Assembly: GCF_001999905.1 (NCBI RefSeq)
Contig: NZ_CP019640.1
Location: 1,106,501-1,170,500, forward strand
Direction: 5' to 3'
Length of the DNA: 64,000 nt
From: Planococcus lenghuensis
GTDB lineage: Bacteria; Bacillota; Bacilli; Bacillales_A; Planococcaceae
Part shown: positions 38,689-48,865 of the stretch, piece after piece
How the letters are laid out: every line of letters begins with the position of its first letter
Numbering within the stretch: the first letter of the stretch is position 1
Notes under the pieces: generated by a model
What the model was told of the DNA's origin: nothing
Databases searched by the model: none
Seen by the model: the letters and a program-made list of their open reading frames with translations, nothing else
Position numbers and translations under genes: made by a program

Positions 38689-40182
38689 ATGAAAAAAATA
38701 ACGAATGTTTTCTGGGTTTCTGTCGCACTCGTATTATTGGCTGTCGGTTACGGAGCAATTGCGCCGACAAGTTTTGAAGAAGCAACGAGCAACCTGCAGG
38801 GTGCCATCACCACTTCGGTCGGCTGGTATTATCTGCTGATTGTCTCAATCATGGTTCTGTTCTGCCTGTTTTTCCTGATCAGTCCGATGGGTCAGATCCG
38901 GTTAGGGAAAGATAAGGAAAAACCCGAGTATTCGATGGTTACGTGGCTGTCCATGCTATTCTCAGCAGGGATGGGAATCGGCCTTGTGTTTTGGGGTGCG
39001 GCTGAGCCGCTGGCGCATTACGCGGTGAATCCGGCAACTGCTGAACCCGGCACTGCAGAAGCTTTTCGTGAGTCCATGCGCTTCACGTTTTTCCATTGGG
39101 GGATTCATGCGTGGGCCATTTATGCTGTAGTAGCAATGGCGCTTGCGTACTTCCAATTCCGCAAAGGAGAACCAGGATTGATTTCCTCAACGCTGAGACC
39201 GATTTTTGGAGACAAAATGAAGGGGCCTTGGGGTGTACTGGTTGATGTTATCGCCGTATTTGCTACCGTTGTTGGTGTTGCCACCACTCTTGGCTTCGGT
39301 GCGATTCAAATCAATGGCGGTTTAGCATTCTTGATAGATGGGATACCCGGGGATAGCTACCCTGTTCAAATTATTATTATTGCTGTCGTAACTGTTCTGT
39401 TCATGTTTTCTGCGTGGACAGGCTTGAGCAGAGGCATCAAGTACTTGTCGAATACCAATATGGTGCTGGCACTTACTTTGCTTGCACTGGTCATTATCTT
39501 GGGGCCGACTCTGCTGATTTTCAATACATTCACAGACTCAATCGGAAGTTATATTCAAAATCTGCCGCGGATGAGTTTCCGGGCTGCGCCGGTTGATCCG
39601 GACCAGCGGGCATGGATTGATGGCTGGACGATTTTTTATTGGGCATGGTGGATCTCCTGGTCACCATTTGTAGGTATTTTTATCGCCCGTGTATCAAGAG
39701 GGCGGACAGTCCGGCAATTCCTTGCTGGTGTCCTGCTCGTGCCGACTGTTATCAGTTTCCTATGGTTTTCTGCATTCGGTTCAACTGCCATCACTGTGCA
39801 AAACAGCGGTATTGATCTGACAGAATTGCTGACAGAAGAAACACTGTTTGCAGTTTTCGGTCAGCTGCCGTTCGGTATACTCTTATCGATTGTTGCCGTA
39901 CTGCTGATTACAACGTTTTTCGTTACATCTGCTGACTCGGCGACATTTGTGCTGGGTATGCAGACAACGAATGGTTCACTGCAGCCGCCGAATGCCATCA
40001 AACTGACATGGGGATTGGCGCAGTCTTTAATTGCGGTTATCCTGCTGTCCGCTGATGGTCTGAATGCACTGCAGAGTGCGCTCATTATAGCGGCACTGCC
40101 ATTCTCGATCATCATGCTGCTGATGATGGTATCTTTCTATAAAGCGATGAGCCTGGAATATCAGGCAACTAAACGGAAGTAA
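38689..40182 (+). CDS. BCCT-family transporter (glycine betaine/choline type)
   Basis: 497 aa with twelve membrane helices. BCCT signatures [18 protein letters not shown] near residue 93 and [22 protein letters not shown] near 315 contain the Trp cage for trimethylammonium substrates. RBS AAAGGAGG. Na+ coupled uptake for osmoprotection is the family role; the exact substrate (betaine, choline or carnitine) cannot be told. Short tails, unlike the regulatory C-terminus of BetP, suggest an OpuD/BetL-like protein. Confidence 0.93.
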   Translation: MKKITNVFWVSVALVLLAVGYGAIAPTSFEEATSNLQGAITTSVGWYYLLIVSIMVLFCLFFLISPMGQIRLGKDKEKPEYSMVTWLSMLFSAGMGIGLVFWGAAEPLAHYAVNPATAEPGTAEAFRESMRFTFFHWGIHAWAIYAVVAMALAYFQFRKGEPGLISSTLRPIFGDKMKGPWGVLVDVIAVFATVVGVATTLGFGAIQINGGLAFLIDGIPGDSYPVQIIIIAVVTVLFMFSAWTGLSRGIKYLSNTNMVLALTLLALVIILGPTLLIFNTFTDSIGSYIQNLPRMSFRAAPVDPDQRAWIDGWTIFYWAWWISWSPFVGIFIARVSRGRTVRQFLAGVLLVPTVISFLWFSAFGSTAITVQNSGIDLTELLTEETLFAVFGQLPFGILLSIVAVLLITTFFVTSADSATFVLGMQTTNGSLQPPNAIKLTWGLAQSLIAVILLSADGLNALQSALIIAALPFSIIMLLMMVSFYKAMSLEYQATKRK

Positions 40183-40195
40183 GATGAGGACCTTA

Positions 40196-40224
40196 GAAAA
40201 GCCGCCCAAATCGGGCGGCTTTTC
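40196..40224 (+). terminator. terminator after the BCCT gene
   Basis: GAAAAGCCGCCC (40196-40207) pairs with GGGCGGCTTTTC (40213-40224) around AAATC. Confidence 0.85.
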
Positions 40225-40270
40225 ATTTATAATTGGAATAAGCGACTTAATTATTGGAGGATCTTTAAGA

Positions 40271-41173
40271 ATGAATAAACCACATATATTGTTAGTTGAC
40301 GGTATGGCTGTCCTGTTCCGGAATTATTTTGCGACAGCAGCTGTAAATCAGTTTATGCGCACACCTGAAGGACTGGCGACGAATGGCGTACAGGGATTTG
40401 TCCGTCACGTACTGACAGCAAAGACACTGATGAAACCGACCCATATGGCCGTGTGCTGGGACATGGGCGCCATTACATTCCGCAATGATCTGTTTGATGG
40501 CTATAAAGCCAATCGGCCGGCGCCGCCTGAAGATATGGTGCATCAATTCGATTTAGCAAAAGAAATATCTGAACAGCTTGGCTGGCAGAACTACGGAAAA
40601 GTGGGAATTGAAGCGGATGATTTCATCGGTTCATTTACGGAACAGTGGAAGGGTGATGTGAAGATCACCATCATCAGCGGGGATAAGGACCTGCTGCAGC
40701 TGCTGTCGCCGGATGTCAGGGTTTCATTCATGAAAAAAGGCTTCCATGTCTATGATCATTACACGGAAGCCCGGTTTCGGGAAGAGTATGAAATTGAGCC
40801 GATCCAATTTGCGGATGTAAAAGCGTTCATGGGAGATGCCAGTGATGGCTACCCGGGTGTAAAAGGAATTGGACCGAAACAAGCATTGCAGTTCATCAAG
40901 GCGTACGGAAGCGTGGAAGGCGTGCTTGAAGCGATCGATGACTTGAAGCCGGGGCAGCGAAAGAAAATTGAAGATCAGCTTGATATGCTGCATTTATCAA
41001 AAGAACTGGCGGAAATCCGCCGGGATATTCCACTGGATGTACAGCTGGCTGATTTGCTGATGCCGACTTATTCAGCCGAATTGGTTTCCATACTTGAGCA
41101 GCGGGGGCTGGGCCTCGTCGCCCGGCATATAGAAAAAATATCCGGTGCTCCTGTCGAAGATCCGTTTGCTTAA
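40271..41173 (+). CDS. 5'-3' exonuclease (PolI-like FEN domain, YpcP type)
   Basis: 300 aa from ATG 40271, RBS TTGGAGG. Homologous to the N-terminal nuclease of DNA polymerase I: LVDGMAVLFRNYFA, metal-binding VCWDMG, KANRPAPPE, EADDFIGS and ISGDKDLLQLL. The helix-hairpin-helix PGVKGIGPKQALQ follows. Probably removes RNA primers or flaps. Its stop overlaps the stop of the convergent gene by 4 bp. Confidence 0.92.
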   Translation: MNKPHILLVDGMAVLFRNYFATAAVNQFMRTPEGLATNGVQGFVRHVLTAKTLMKPTHMAVCWDMGAITFRNDLFDGYKANRPAPPEDMVHQFDLAKEISEQLGWQNYGKVGIEADDFIGSFTEQWKGDVKITIISGDKDLLQLLSPDVRVSFMKKGFHVYDHYTEARFREEYEIEPIQFADVKAFMGDASDGYPGVKGIGPKQALQFIKAYGSVEGVLEAIDDLKPGQRKKIEDQLDMLHLSKELAEIRRDIPLDVQLADLLMPTYSAELVSILEQRGLGLVARHIEKISGAPVEDPFA

Positions 41174-41688
41174 GAAAGGGAGTCAACAGGAACGATTTTC
41201 ACGAAAGACAACACATCCCGGTTTCGTTTCCACGAAGTCTTCCGAAGCCGGCTTTCTCTGCCGCGCCCCCCGTTATCATGAAAGAAAAGGGTGACATCAT
41301 CTTCTTCATCATGGAAGCCGACCAGCGGAACCCAATGATAGCGGTATGCCGGTTTCTGGAACCAGCGGAATGAAAAATGTTTATCAAATTTCATGGCAAC
41401 CGGCCGACCGGCCAGAAGTTCCTGTTTGACATCCTCCAGCGAAACAGCTTTTGCTATGTGATAGCGGGAACCGAGCGACCTGCGGAGCCGGCGAATCATC
41501 CGCCAAGTGAACAGCCCGATTCGCGTGCCGCCGATCTGTTTATAAAAATCGTCGACTACAATTTGGTTTTTTTCATGATGCTGCAGAATGACTGCCACAG
41601 TGACAGGGCCACAGGCTGATCCCTGCAGCCGGGGGTGAATGGCAGCGTCATATTGCGACTGGCCGCGGAAAGGAATAAGTGTTTCCAT
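41170..41688 (-). CDS. C39-like papain-fold cysteine peptidase homologue
   Basis: 172 aa from ATG 41688 (weak site GGCGGTG). The Cys region GSACGPVTVAVIL (Cys26), His118 in YRYHWVPLVGF and Asp138/Asn139 in FFHDN match the order of the C39-like peptidase fold (Peptidase_C39_2). No signal peptide or ABC domain, so unlike bacteriocin-processing exporters. Substrate unknown. An in-frame TTG at 41754 would add 22 residues and is less likely. Confidence 0.75.
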   Translation of the reverse strand: METLIPFRGQSQYDAAIHPRLQGSACGPVTVAVILQHHEKNQIVVDDFYKQIGGTRIGLFTWRMIRRLRRSLGSRYHIAKAVSLEDVKQELLAGRPVAMKFDKHFSFRWFQKPAYRYHWVPLVGFHDEEDDVTLFFHDNGGRGRESRLRKTSWKRNRDVLSFVKIVPVDSLS

Positions 41689-41888
41689 GTGGTTCACCGC
41701 CTGATTAAAAGTATTTCCTGCTTTTACAATAAGGAAAAACACCGTTTTATTCAATAAGGAAGACCTGCAGAAAAATTCAAAAAAGAGAAAAGGTTTTTTC
41801 CTATACTGCGGTCAGTTATGAATGCTAGAATAGTACCATATACGGATGTACTATTGTGCGGTCGTTGGCCGTCGTGGGAGGTAAGGAC

Positions 41889-42809
41889 ATGGTTGAAGAA
41901 ACAATGAGAGATTTTTTTCTGTTTTTATCGAAAAACAAAGCGATGACAAAAGCGGCTAAGAAGTACGGTCATCAGTTCGGAGCAAAACGTTTCGTTGCAG
42001 GTGAATCAATTGAGGAAGCGGTACGTACGATCAAAAACCTCAATGCAGAGGGCCTTCCTGTCACAATCGATTACCTCGGTGAATTCGTTGACTCGGTTGA
42101 GGAAGCAAAACACATGGCGGATAACTGCATCGAGGCGATTCATGCGATCGGCCGTGAACACCTCGACTCTCAGATGTCTCTAAAACTCACGTCGATGGGG
42201 CTTGATATCTCGGATGAAGTTGTCTTGAACAATATGCGGCGTATTCTTGACGCTGCTACTGAAGAAAATGTGTTTGTGACAATCGATATGGAGGATTATG
42301 AACGCTGTGGCAAGACACTCGACGTTTTTAAGCAGCTGAAGTCCGAATACGAGAATATTGGTACTGTCATCCAAGCGTACCTGTACCGCACAGAAAAGGA
42401 TGTCGAAGAGCTGGATGCATACAATCCAAACCTGCGCCTTGTAAAAGGGGCGTATAAAGAATCTGTGGAAGTGGCATTCCCGGTTAAAGCGGATGTTGAT
42501 GAGAACTTCAAGAAAATCATCAGAATGCACTTGCTGAACGGCAATTATACAGCGATCGCGACGCACGATGATGCGATCATTGAATATACGAAAGCGCTTG
42601 TAAAAGAACACGATATTCCGCTGGACCGGTTTGAGTTCCAGATGCTTTATGGAATCCGGATTGACCGGCAGCGTGAACTTGCCGCAGAAGGATATAAGAT
42701 GCGTATTTATGTGCCTTATGGAACAGACTGGTACGGCTATTTCATGCGCCGTCTCGCAGAACGACCGGCAAACGTTGCTTTTGTGGCGAAAGGCATAATT
42801 AAGAAATGA
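41889..42809 (+). CDS. fadM: proline dehydrogenase (FadM/YusM type)
   Basis: FAD enzyme oxidising proline to pyrroline-5-carboxylate. 306 aa from ATG 41889, RBS GGGAGGTAAGG. Beta/alpha barrel with VTIDYLGE near residue 60, LRLVKGAYKES and the C-terminal FAD-contact sequence RIYVPYGTDWYGYFMRRLAERP. As in B. subtilis it stands just upstream of fadN but ends in its own terminator. Confidence 0.94.
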   Translation: MVEETMRDFFLFLSKNKAMTKAAKKYGHQFGAKRFVAGESIEEAVRTIKNLNAEGLPVTIDYLGEFVDSVEEAKHMADNCIEAIHAIGREHLDSQMSLKLTSMGLDISDEVVLNNMRRILDAATEENVFVTIDMEDYERCGKTLDVFKQLKSEYENIGTVIQAYLYRTEKDVEELDAYNPNLRLVKGAYKESVEVAFPVKADVDENFKKIIRMHLLNGNYTAIATHDDAIIEYTKALVKEHDIPLDRFEFQMLYGIRIDRQRELAAEGYKMRIYVPYGTDWYGYFMRRLAERPANVAFVAKGIIKK

Positions 42810-42813
42810 CCAG

Positions 42814-42847
42814 AACCGGCCGGGTAAATTCCCTGGCCGGTTTTTTT
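42814..42847 (+). terminator. terminator after fadM
   Basis: AACCGGCCGGG and CCCTGGCCGGTT pair with one bulged T, followed by seven T. Confidence 0.88.
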
Positions 42848-42928
42848 GCCGATTAAATATTGCGAAAAAATGAAATATGAATTACACTTAATGGCATAAC
42901 GATCCATTTATTTTTTTTGGTGTAAAAA

Positions 42929-42946
42929 TGAATGAGTGTTCATTCA
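42929..42946 (+). promoter_or_regulatory. FadR operator of the fadNAE operon
   Basis: TGAATGAGTGTTCATTCA is a near-exact copy of the Bacillus FadR site TGAATGAnTAnTCATTCA, 21 bp before fadN. The TetR-type FadR represses beta-oxidation until long-chain acyl-CoA releases it. TAAAAAT just upstream may be the -10. Confidence 0.85.
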
Positions 42947-42967
42947 AAAATTTGGGAGGGCTTGACT

Positions 42968-45352
42968 GTGGCGTATCAAATCAAAAAAGCGGCTGTTCTG
43001 GGATCAGGAGTCATGGGGTCCGGAATCGCGGCACATCTTGCGAATATCGGAATTCCGACATTGCTGCTGGATATTGTACCGAAAGAACTCGCAGCCAATG
43101 AAGAGAAAAAAGGACTGACACTTGAAAGCGGGGAAGTCCGAAACCGGCTTGCACAAGGAGCGCTTAAAAAACTAGGGAAACAGAAACCGGCACCGCTTGC
43201 TGCAAAAAAGAATCTGCAATTGATCACGCCGGGCAACCTGGAAGATGACCTCGATCAATTGAATGAAGTGGACTGGATTATTGAAGTCGTTGTCGAGAAT
43301 CTCGATATCAAAAAGGACTTATATGAAAAAATTGATCAAGTGCGAAAACCGGGAACGATTATCTCATCCAATACGTCCGGTATTTCAATTGAAGCAATGG
43401 CGGAAGGACGCTCAGAAGATTTCCGGAATCATTTTCTCGGTACCCATTTCTTCAACCCGCCGCGTTACCTGAAGCTATTGGAAATTATTCCGACGCAGGC
43501 GACAAAGCCGGAAGTCGTGGAATTCATGACGACGTTCGGGGAAGATGTCCTTGGGAAGGGCGTTGTGCTTGCAAAAGACACCCCGAATTTCATCGCTAAC
43601 CGCATCGGTACTTACGGGTTGCTGATTACAGTCCGTGAAATGGTCAATAGAGGGTACTCTGTCGGTGAAGTAGATTCAGTGACCGGGCCGCTGATCGGAC
43701 GCGCTAAATCGGCAACTTTCCGAACACTCGATGTCGTGGGATTGGACACATTCCTGCATGTTGCCAAGAACGTGCACGATTTGACGGAAGGCGAGGAGCA
43801 GCAAGTATTCAAAGCGCCGGACTTCTTGAAGAAAATGGTGGAGAATGGCTGGCTCGGCGCGAAATCCGGACAAGGGTTTTTTAAGAAGGAAGGCAAGGAG
43901 ATCCTGGAGCTGGACCCGCAGACATTCGAATATTCACCCGCCAGAAAATTGAAAACGCCTTCACAGGAAGCTGCCAAACAGCAAAAGGGGCTTGCGGCAA
44001 GAGTCCGGACGCTCGTTTATGCGGATGACCGCACAGGTGAACTGCTCTGGAATATCATGTCGCCGACACTCCGTTACTCGGCGGAACTGCACGGCGAAAT
44101 AGCGGATGATATCGTGGCCATCGATAATGCAATGAAATGGGGCTTCGGCTGGGAACAGGGGCCGTTTGAGGTCTGGGATGCCATCGGTGTTCAAAAATCG
44201 GTTGAGAAAATGAAAGAAGAAGGACATAGCGTTCCGGCGTTCGTTCAAGCACTGCTCGACAAAGGGTTCGATTCTTTTTATAAAGAGGAGAATGGCGACC
44301 TTTATTACTTTACGGGGACAGACTATGCCCCGGTGCCGTTCAATGAAAAGGCAATCAACCTGAAGCGTTATAAGAAAAAGCACGGGGTGATCAAATCGAA
44401 TGCCGGGGCAAGCCTGATCGATCTTGGGGACGAAATTGCCCTGCTGGAGTTCCATTCCCAGTCGAATGCCATTGGACCGGATATTGTTCAGATGATCAAT
44501 TTCGCTGTGGAAGAAGTCGAAAAGAATTATAAAGGGCTTGTCATTGGTAACCAAGGAAAGAACTTCTGCGTCGGCGCCAATCTCGGCATGATTCTGATGG
44601 AAGCGCAAGACGATAATATTTTTGAGCTGGACTATACGGTCCGCGCATTTCAGAATGCCATGCTCAAGATTAAATACAGCGAGAAGCCGGTTGTCGCAGC
44701 ACCATTCGGCATGACCCTTGGAGGCGGTGCGGAAGTCTGTCTGCCGGCCGCACACATCCAGGCATCAATGGAGACATATATGGGACTTGTTGAAGCGGGC
44801 GTCGGACTGATCCCCGGCGGTGGCGGCAACAAAGAACTGTACGCTAAGCATTTAAAAGGATTGCCGAATAATGTTGCATTGGATTATACAAATATCGCAG
44901 CCAATGTGTTTGAAATGATTGCCACGGCAAAGGTTTCCACTTCAGCCGAAGAAGCGCGGGAAAATAATTTCCTGAATTTTACGGATGGAATCAGCGCCAA
45001 CAGCGATCATTTGATCTATGATGCCAAACAGGCGGCACTTGGTCTGTTCGAAGGCGGTTACAAGCCGCCGGCCCGGGAAAAGATCCCGGTGGCCGGAGAA
45101 CCGGGCTATGCAGCCATGCTGCTCGGTGCACAAGGCATGCTGGAATCGAAGTACATCAGTGAATATGATTTGAAAATCGCAAAAAAGCTTGCTTATGTTC
45201 TGGCAGGCGGCAAATTGCCATATGGCACTGAAGTGGATGAGCAGTACTTGTTGGATCTGGAACGGGAAGCATTTTTAAGTCTTGTTGCCGAACCGAAATC
45301 CCAGCAGCGCATGCAGCATATGCTGCTGAAGGGCAAACCGCTGCGCAATTGA
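42968..45352 (+). CDS. fadN: FadN, 3-hydroxyacyl-CoA dehydrogenase/enoyl-CoA hydratase
   Basis: 794 aa from GTG 42968 (RBS GGGAGGG). The N-terminal half is the NAD-dependent dehydrogenase: GSGVMGSGIAAHLA, FNPPRYLKLLEIIP, NFIANRIG. The C-terminal part (from about residue 480) is a crotonase domain with GKNFCVGANLGM and TLGGGAEVCL. The order is the reverse of E. coli FadB and typical of Bacillus FadN. First gene of fadNAE. Confidence 0.96.
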   Translation: MAYQIKKAAVLGSGVMGSGIAAHLANIGIPTLLLDIVPKELAANEEKKGLTLESGEVRNRLAQGALKKLGKQKPAPLAAKKNLQLITPGNLEDDLDQLNEVDWIIEVVVENLDIKKDLYEKIDQVRKPGTIISSNTSGISIEAMAEGRSEDFRNHFLGTHFFNPPRYLKLLEIIPTQATKPEVVEFMTTFGEDVLGKGVVLAKDTPNFIANRIGTYGLLITVREMVNRGYSVGEVDSVTGPLIGRAKSATFRTLDVVGLDTFLHVAKNVHDLTEGEEQQVFKAPDFLKKMVENGWLGAKSGQGFFKKEGKEILELDPQTFEYSPARKLKTPSQEAAKQQKGLAARVRTLVYADDRTGELLWNIMSPTLRYSAELHGEIADDIVAIDNAMKWGFGWEQGPFEVWDAIGVQKSVEKMKEEGHSVPAFVQALLDKGFDSFYKEENGDLYYFTGTDYAPVPFNEKAINLKRYKKKHGVIKSNAGASLIDLGDEIALLEFHSQSNAIGPDIVQMINFAVEEVEKNYKGLVIGNQGKNFCVGANLGMILMEAQDDNIFELDYTVRAFQNAMLKIKYSEKPVVAAPFGMTLGGGAEVCLPAAHIQASMETYMGLVEAGVGLIPGGGGNKELYAKHLKGLPNNVALDYTNIAANVFEMIATAKVSTSAEEARENNFLNFTDGISANSDHLIYDAKQAALGLFEGGYKPPAREKIPVAGEPGYAAMLLGAQGMLESKYISEYDLKIAKKLAYVLAGGKLPYGTEVDEQYLLDLEREAFLSLVAEPKSQQRMQHMLLKGKPLRN

Positions 45353-45377
45353 TCGAGAAACTGAAGGAGGAACTATC

Positions 45378-46553
45378 ATGCGAGAAGCAGTAATTGTGGC
45401 CGGCGCACGGACGCCGGTCGGAAAAGCGAAAAAAGGTTCCCTGGCTACGGTACGTCCGGATGATTTTGGGGCATTGACAGTCCGGGAGACATTAAAGAGA
45501 GCAGGGGGCTATGACGGGCCAATCGATGATCTGATCATTGGTTGTGCCATGCCGGAAGCGGAACAAGGGATGAATATCGCACGCCCGATTGGTGCGTTGG
45601 CAGGTCTTCCGGACACCGTGCCGGCGGTGACAGTCAACCGCTTCTGTTCATCCGGTCTCCAGACGATTGCTTATGCGGCAGAACGCATTATGATCGGCTC
45701 TGCACAGGCGGTTCTTGCCGGCGGCGTTGAATCGATGAGTATGGTGCCGATGATGGGAAATGTTATCCGGCCGAATTCGAAGCTGGCAGAAGATGCCCCT
45801 CAATATTATATGAGCATGGGGCATACGGCTGAGCAAGTGGCTTCAAAATATGATGTCAGCCGGGCGGATATGGATGCCTTTGCTGCTCAGTCTCATGATC
45901 GGGCAGGTTCAGCGATCAAAGGCGGAAGGTTTGACCCTTCCATCGTGCCAGTTGAAGTGACGAAGCGGTACATTGATGAAAATAACCGATTGCAGGAGAA
46001 GACCTTCATATTTAAGACGGATGAAGGCGTGCGGCCGGGAACGACCGCTGAAACCCTTGGTGGATTGCGTGCGGCATTCTCTGCCCGCGGCAGTGTCACA
46101 GCTGGCAACTCCTCTCAAACGTCAGATGGAGCAGGCACGGTTCTTGTCATGGATCGGGAGAAAGCGGAAGCACTCGGACTGAAACCGATTGCGAAATTCC
46201 GTTCTTTTGCAACAGGCGGTGTACCGCCGGAAGTGATGGGGATCGGCCCGATTGTGGCTGTGCCGAAAGCACTCGAAATTGCGGGTCTTTCGATAGAGGA
46301 CATCGATCTTTGGGAATTGAATGAGGCTTTTGCTTCCCAGTCATTGGCGGTTATCCGGAAACTCGGGCTTGATATGGATAAAGTGAATGTGAATGGCGGC
46401 GCCATTGCGCTCGGCCATCCGCTCGGCGCAACCGGAACGATTTTGACACTTCGTCTCATGGATGAACTTAAACGGCAGGGCAAGCAATTTGGCGTTGTAA
46501 CGATGTGTATCGGCGGCGGTATGGGTGCTGCTGGCGTATTCGAAATGCTATAA
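45378..46553 (+). CDS. fadA: FadA, acetyl-CoA acyltransferase (3-ketoacyl-CoA thiolase)
   Basis: 391 aa; RBS GAAGGAGG. Nucleophile Cys90 in NRFCSSGLQT, catalytic His in GHPLGATG and the second Cys in MCIGGGMG. Removes acetyl-CoA in the last step of each beta-oxidation round. Starts 26 bp after fadN. Confidence 0.97.
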   Translation: MREAVIVAGARTPVGKAKKGSLATVRPDDFGALTVRETLKRAGGYDGPIDDLIIGCAMPEAEQGMNIARPIGALAGLPDTVPAVTVNRFCSSGLQTIAYAAERIMIGSAQAVLAGGVESMSMVPMMGNVIRPNSKLAEDAPQYYMSMGHTAEQVASKYDVSRADMDAFAAQSHDRAGSAIKGGRFDPSIVPVEVTKRYIDENNRLQEKTFIFKTDEGVRPGTTAETLGGLRAAFSARGSVTAGNSSQTSDGAGTVLVMDREKAEALGLKPIAKFRSFATGGVPPEVMGIGPIVAVPKALEIAGLSIEDIDLWELNEAFASQSLAVIRKLGLDMDKVNVNGGAIALGHPLGATGTILTLRLMDELKRQGKQFGVVTMCIGGGMGAAGVFEML

Positions 46554-46582
46554 GCAAAATATACGATATGGAGTGATCAATA

Positions 46583-48370
46583 ATGGCAGAAACAGCAAAC
46601 AAAGGTGTTATTAAAGGCGGAAGCTTTTTGATTGATGACGTGGATGTATCCCGCGTCTTCACACCGGAAGATTTTACGGAAGAGCATAAAATGATTGCTA
46701 AGACGACAGAGGATTTCGTGGCAAAACAAGTGATGCCGGTTCACGAAAAACTGGAGAACCATGAATTTGAATACTCGGTAAAACTGCTGAAGCAGGCAGG
46801 CGAGCTCGGTCTTCTTGGCGCTGATGTGCCGGAGCAGTACGACGGCCTTGGTCTGGATAAAGTGGCTTCCGCACTCATCGCTGAAAAAATGTCTGTCGCT
46901 GGCGGATTTTCCATCTCGCATGGCGCGCATGTGGGCATCGGCTCACTGCCGATCGTTCTCTTCGGGAACGACAGCCAAAAAGAAAAGTATTTGCCGAAGC
47001 TTGCGACAGGTGAACTCCTTGCTGCTTATGCATTGACAGAGCCAAGCTCAGGATCTGATGCATTGGGTGCCAAGACCACAGCAAAGCTGAATGAGGCGGG
47101 CACTCACTACGTGCTGAACGGTGAGAAACAGTGGATTACGAATGCGGGATTCGCAGATGTTTTTATTGTTTATGCAAAAATTGATGGTGACAAATTTTCA
47201 GCATTCATCGTTGAACGCAAATTCCCGGGTGTATCAGTCGGGCCGGAAGAAAAGAAAATGGGCATCAAATCATCTTCAACGCGCACTTTGATCCTGGAAG
47301 ACGCGGAAGTGCCGGTTGAGAACTTGCTCGGCGAAGCTGGACGCGGCCACGTCATCGCGTTCAATATCCTGAACATCGGGCGCTACAAGCTCGGCGTGGG
47401 TACCATCGGTGGTTCGAAACGCGCCATGGAAGTGACGATTCCGTATACGAACCAGCGTCAGCAGTTCAAGACACCGATCTCGTCATTCAACCTGACACGT
47501 GAAAAGCTGGCGACGATGGCAGCCCGTCTGTACGCCGTTGAAAGCTCCGTCTATCGGACGGTCGGCTTATTTGAAGACCGGATGAGCCAGTTCAGTGATG
47601 AAGAGCAAGGAAACGGCAGTCTTGTCGCTGAATCGATTGCCGAATACGCAATCGAATGCTCCCTGAATAAGTTCTTCGGCACAGAAGTGCTGGATTATAT
47701 CGTCGATGAAGGAGTCCAGCTTCATGGCGGTTACGGATTCATGCAGGAGTACGAAATTGAACGCGCCTACCGGGATTCCCGCATCAACCGGATTTTTGAA
47801 GGGACGAACGAAATCAACCGTCTGCTGGTGCCGGGCACATTGCTCCGCAAAGCCATGAAAGGCGAATTGCCGCTTCTGCAGGAAGCTGAAAAACTGCAGG
47901 GTGAACTGCTGACGATGATGCCGGAAGAAATCGGCGTTGAGGCGCTTGAACAGGAAAAGTACCTATTGAAAAATGCGAAGAAAATCGCCTTGCTGGCTGC
48001 CGGACTGGCTGCACAGCGCTACGGTACGAAACTGGAAAGCGAACAGGAAGTACTTGTGAACATTGCTGACATCGTCTCGAATGTCTATGCAATCGAATCG
48101 GTTGTGAAACGGACTGAAAAAGCGATTCAGAATACCGGCATTGAAAAAGCTCAGCAGAAATTGCTGTACACGCAAATTTTCACACAGGAAGCATTCGATG
48201 CCATTGAAAAAGATGCGAAAGAAACATTGATTGCAGCTGCTGATGGTGACAACCTGCGCATGATGCTGTCGGCTCTCCGCAAGCTGACACGCTCTACCCC
48301 GTATAATGTCATTGCAAAAAAGCGGGAAGCGGCTGTTAAATTGATCGAGGCAGAAAAATATATCGTTTAA
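46583..48370 (+). CDS. fadE: FadE, acyl-CoA dehydrogenase
   Basis: FAD enzyme for the first step of beta-oxidation. 595 aa, longer than the classical 380-aa enzyme because of a C-terminal helical extension, as in Bacillus FadE. Motifs: AYALTEPSSGSDA, QWITNAGFADVF, LHGGYGFMQEYEIER and RIFEGTNEINR. Last gene of fadNAE. Confidence 0.96.
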   Translation: MAETANKGVIKGGSFLIDDVDVSRVFTPEDFTEEHKMIAKTTEDFVAKQVMPVHEKLENHEFEYSVKLLKQAGELGLLGADVPEQYDGLGLDKVASALIAEKMSVAGGFSISHGAHVGIGSLPIVLFGNDSQKEKYLPKLATGELLAAYALTEPSSGSDALGAKTTAKLNEAGTHYVLNGEKQWITNAGFADVFIVYAKIDGDKFSAFIVERKFPGVSVGPEEKKMGIKSSSTRTLILEDAEVPVENLLGEAGRGHVIAFNILNIGRYKLGVGTIGGSKRAMEVTIPYTNQRQQFKTPISSFNLTREKLATMAARLYAVESSVYRTVGLFEDRMSQFSDEEQGNGSLVAESIAEYAIECSLNKFFGTEVLDYIVDEGVQLHGGYGFMQEYEIERAYRDSRINRIFEGTNEINRLLVPGTLLRKAMKGELPLLQEAEKLQGELLTMMPEEIGVEALEQEKYLLKNAKKIALLAAGLAAQRYGTKLESEQEVLVNIADIVSNVYAIESVVKRTEKAIQNTGIEKAQQKLLYTQIFTQEAFDAIEKDAKETLIAAADGDNLRMMLSALRKLTRSTPYNVIAKKREAAVKLIEAEKYIV

Positions 48371-48378
48371 GTTTCAAA

Positions 48379-48406
48379 GAAAACGCAGCCAGTGTGCTGC
48401 GTTTTT
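48379..48406 (+). terminator. terminator of fadNAE
   Basis: GAAAACGCAGC (48379-48389) pairs with GCTGCGTTTTTC (48396 onward). Confidence 0.8.
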
Positions 48407-48445
48407 CTCCTTTCTGCTACACTATTAAAGAAAGGAGTGAGCAAG

Positions 48446-48799
48446 ATGGTGACATTTTATTCGTATCCGAAATGCAGCACATGCCGCAAAGCAAAAAAAT
48501 GGCTGGACAATCATGAAGTGGCCTATGAAGAGATACATATTGTGGATTCGCCGCCTTCTAAAGAAGAGATCCGGGCCTTCTATCAAAAGAGCGGTCTGGA
48601 TTTGAAGAAGTTTTTTAACACCAGCGGCATGAAGTACCGGGAGCTTGGTCTGAAAGATCGGTTGAAAGACATGGGTGAGGAAGAGCAGCTGGAGTTGCTG
48701 GCATCGGACGGCAAGCTGATAAAACGGCCGTTAGTCGTTAGCGGAGATCAGGTGACTGCAGGATTTAAGGAAGAGACATTCAGCCAGGCTTGGAAATGA
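48446..48799 (+). CDS. yusI: ArsC/Spx-family thiol protein (YusI type)
   Basis: 117 aa from ATG 48446, RBS AAAGGAGTG. Thioredoxin-like fold with Cys10-Ser-Thr-Cys13, the Spx-like CxxC, and the family ending KRPLVVSGDQVTAGFKEE. ArsC arsenate reductases of this fold and the regulator Spx share this layout; it lacks clear evidence for either function. Same location in B. subtilis after the fad genes. Confidence 0.9.
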   Translation: MVTFYSYPKCSTCRKAKKWLDNHEVAYEEIHIVDSPPSKEEIRAFYQKSGLDLKKFFNTSGMKYRELGLKDRLKDMGEEEQLELLASDGKLIKRPLVVSGDQVTAGFKEETFSQAWK

Positions 48800-48865
48800 A
48801 AGTTGTATTTCCAGTAGGGATATGGCAAACTGAAGCTGTAAGAGTACATAGCTGGAGGTGTTTGG

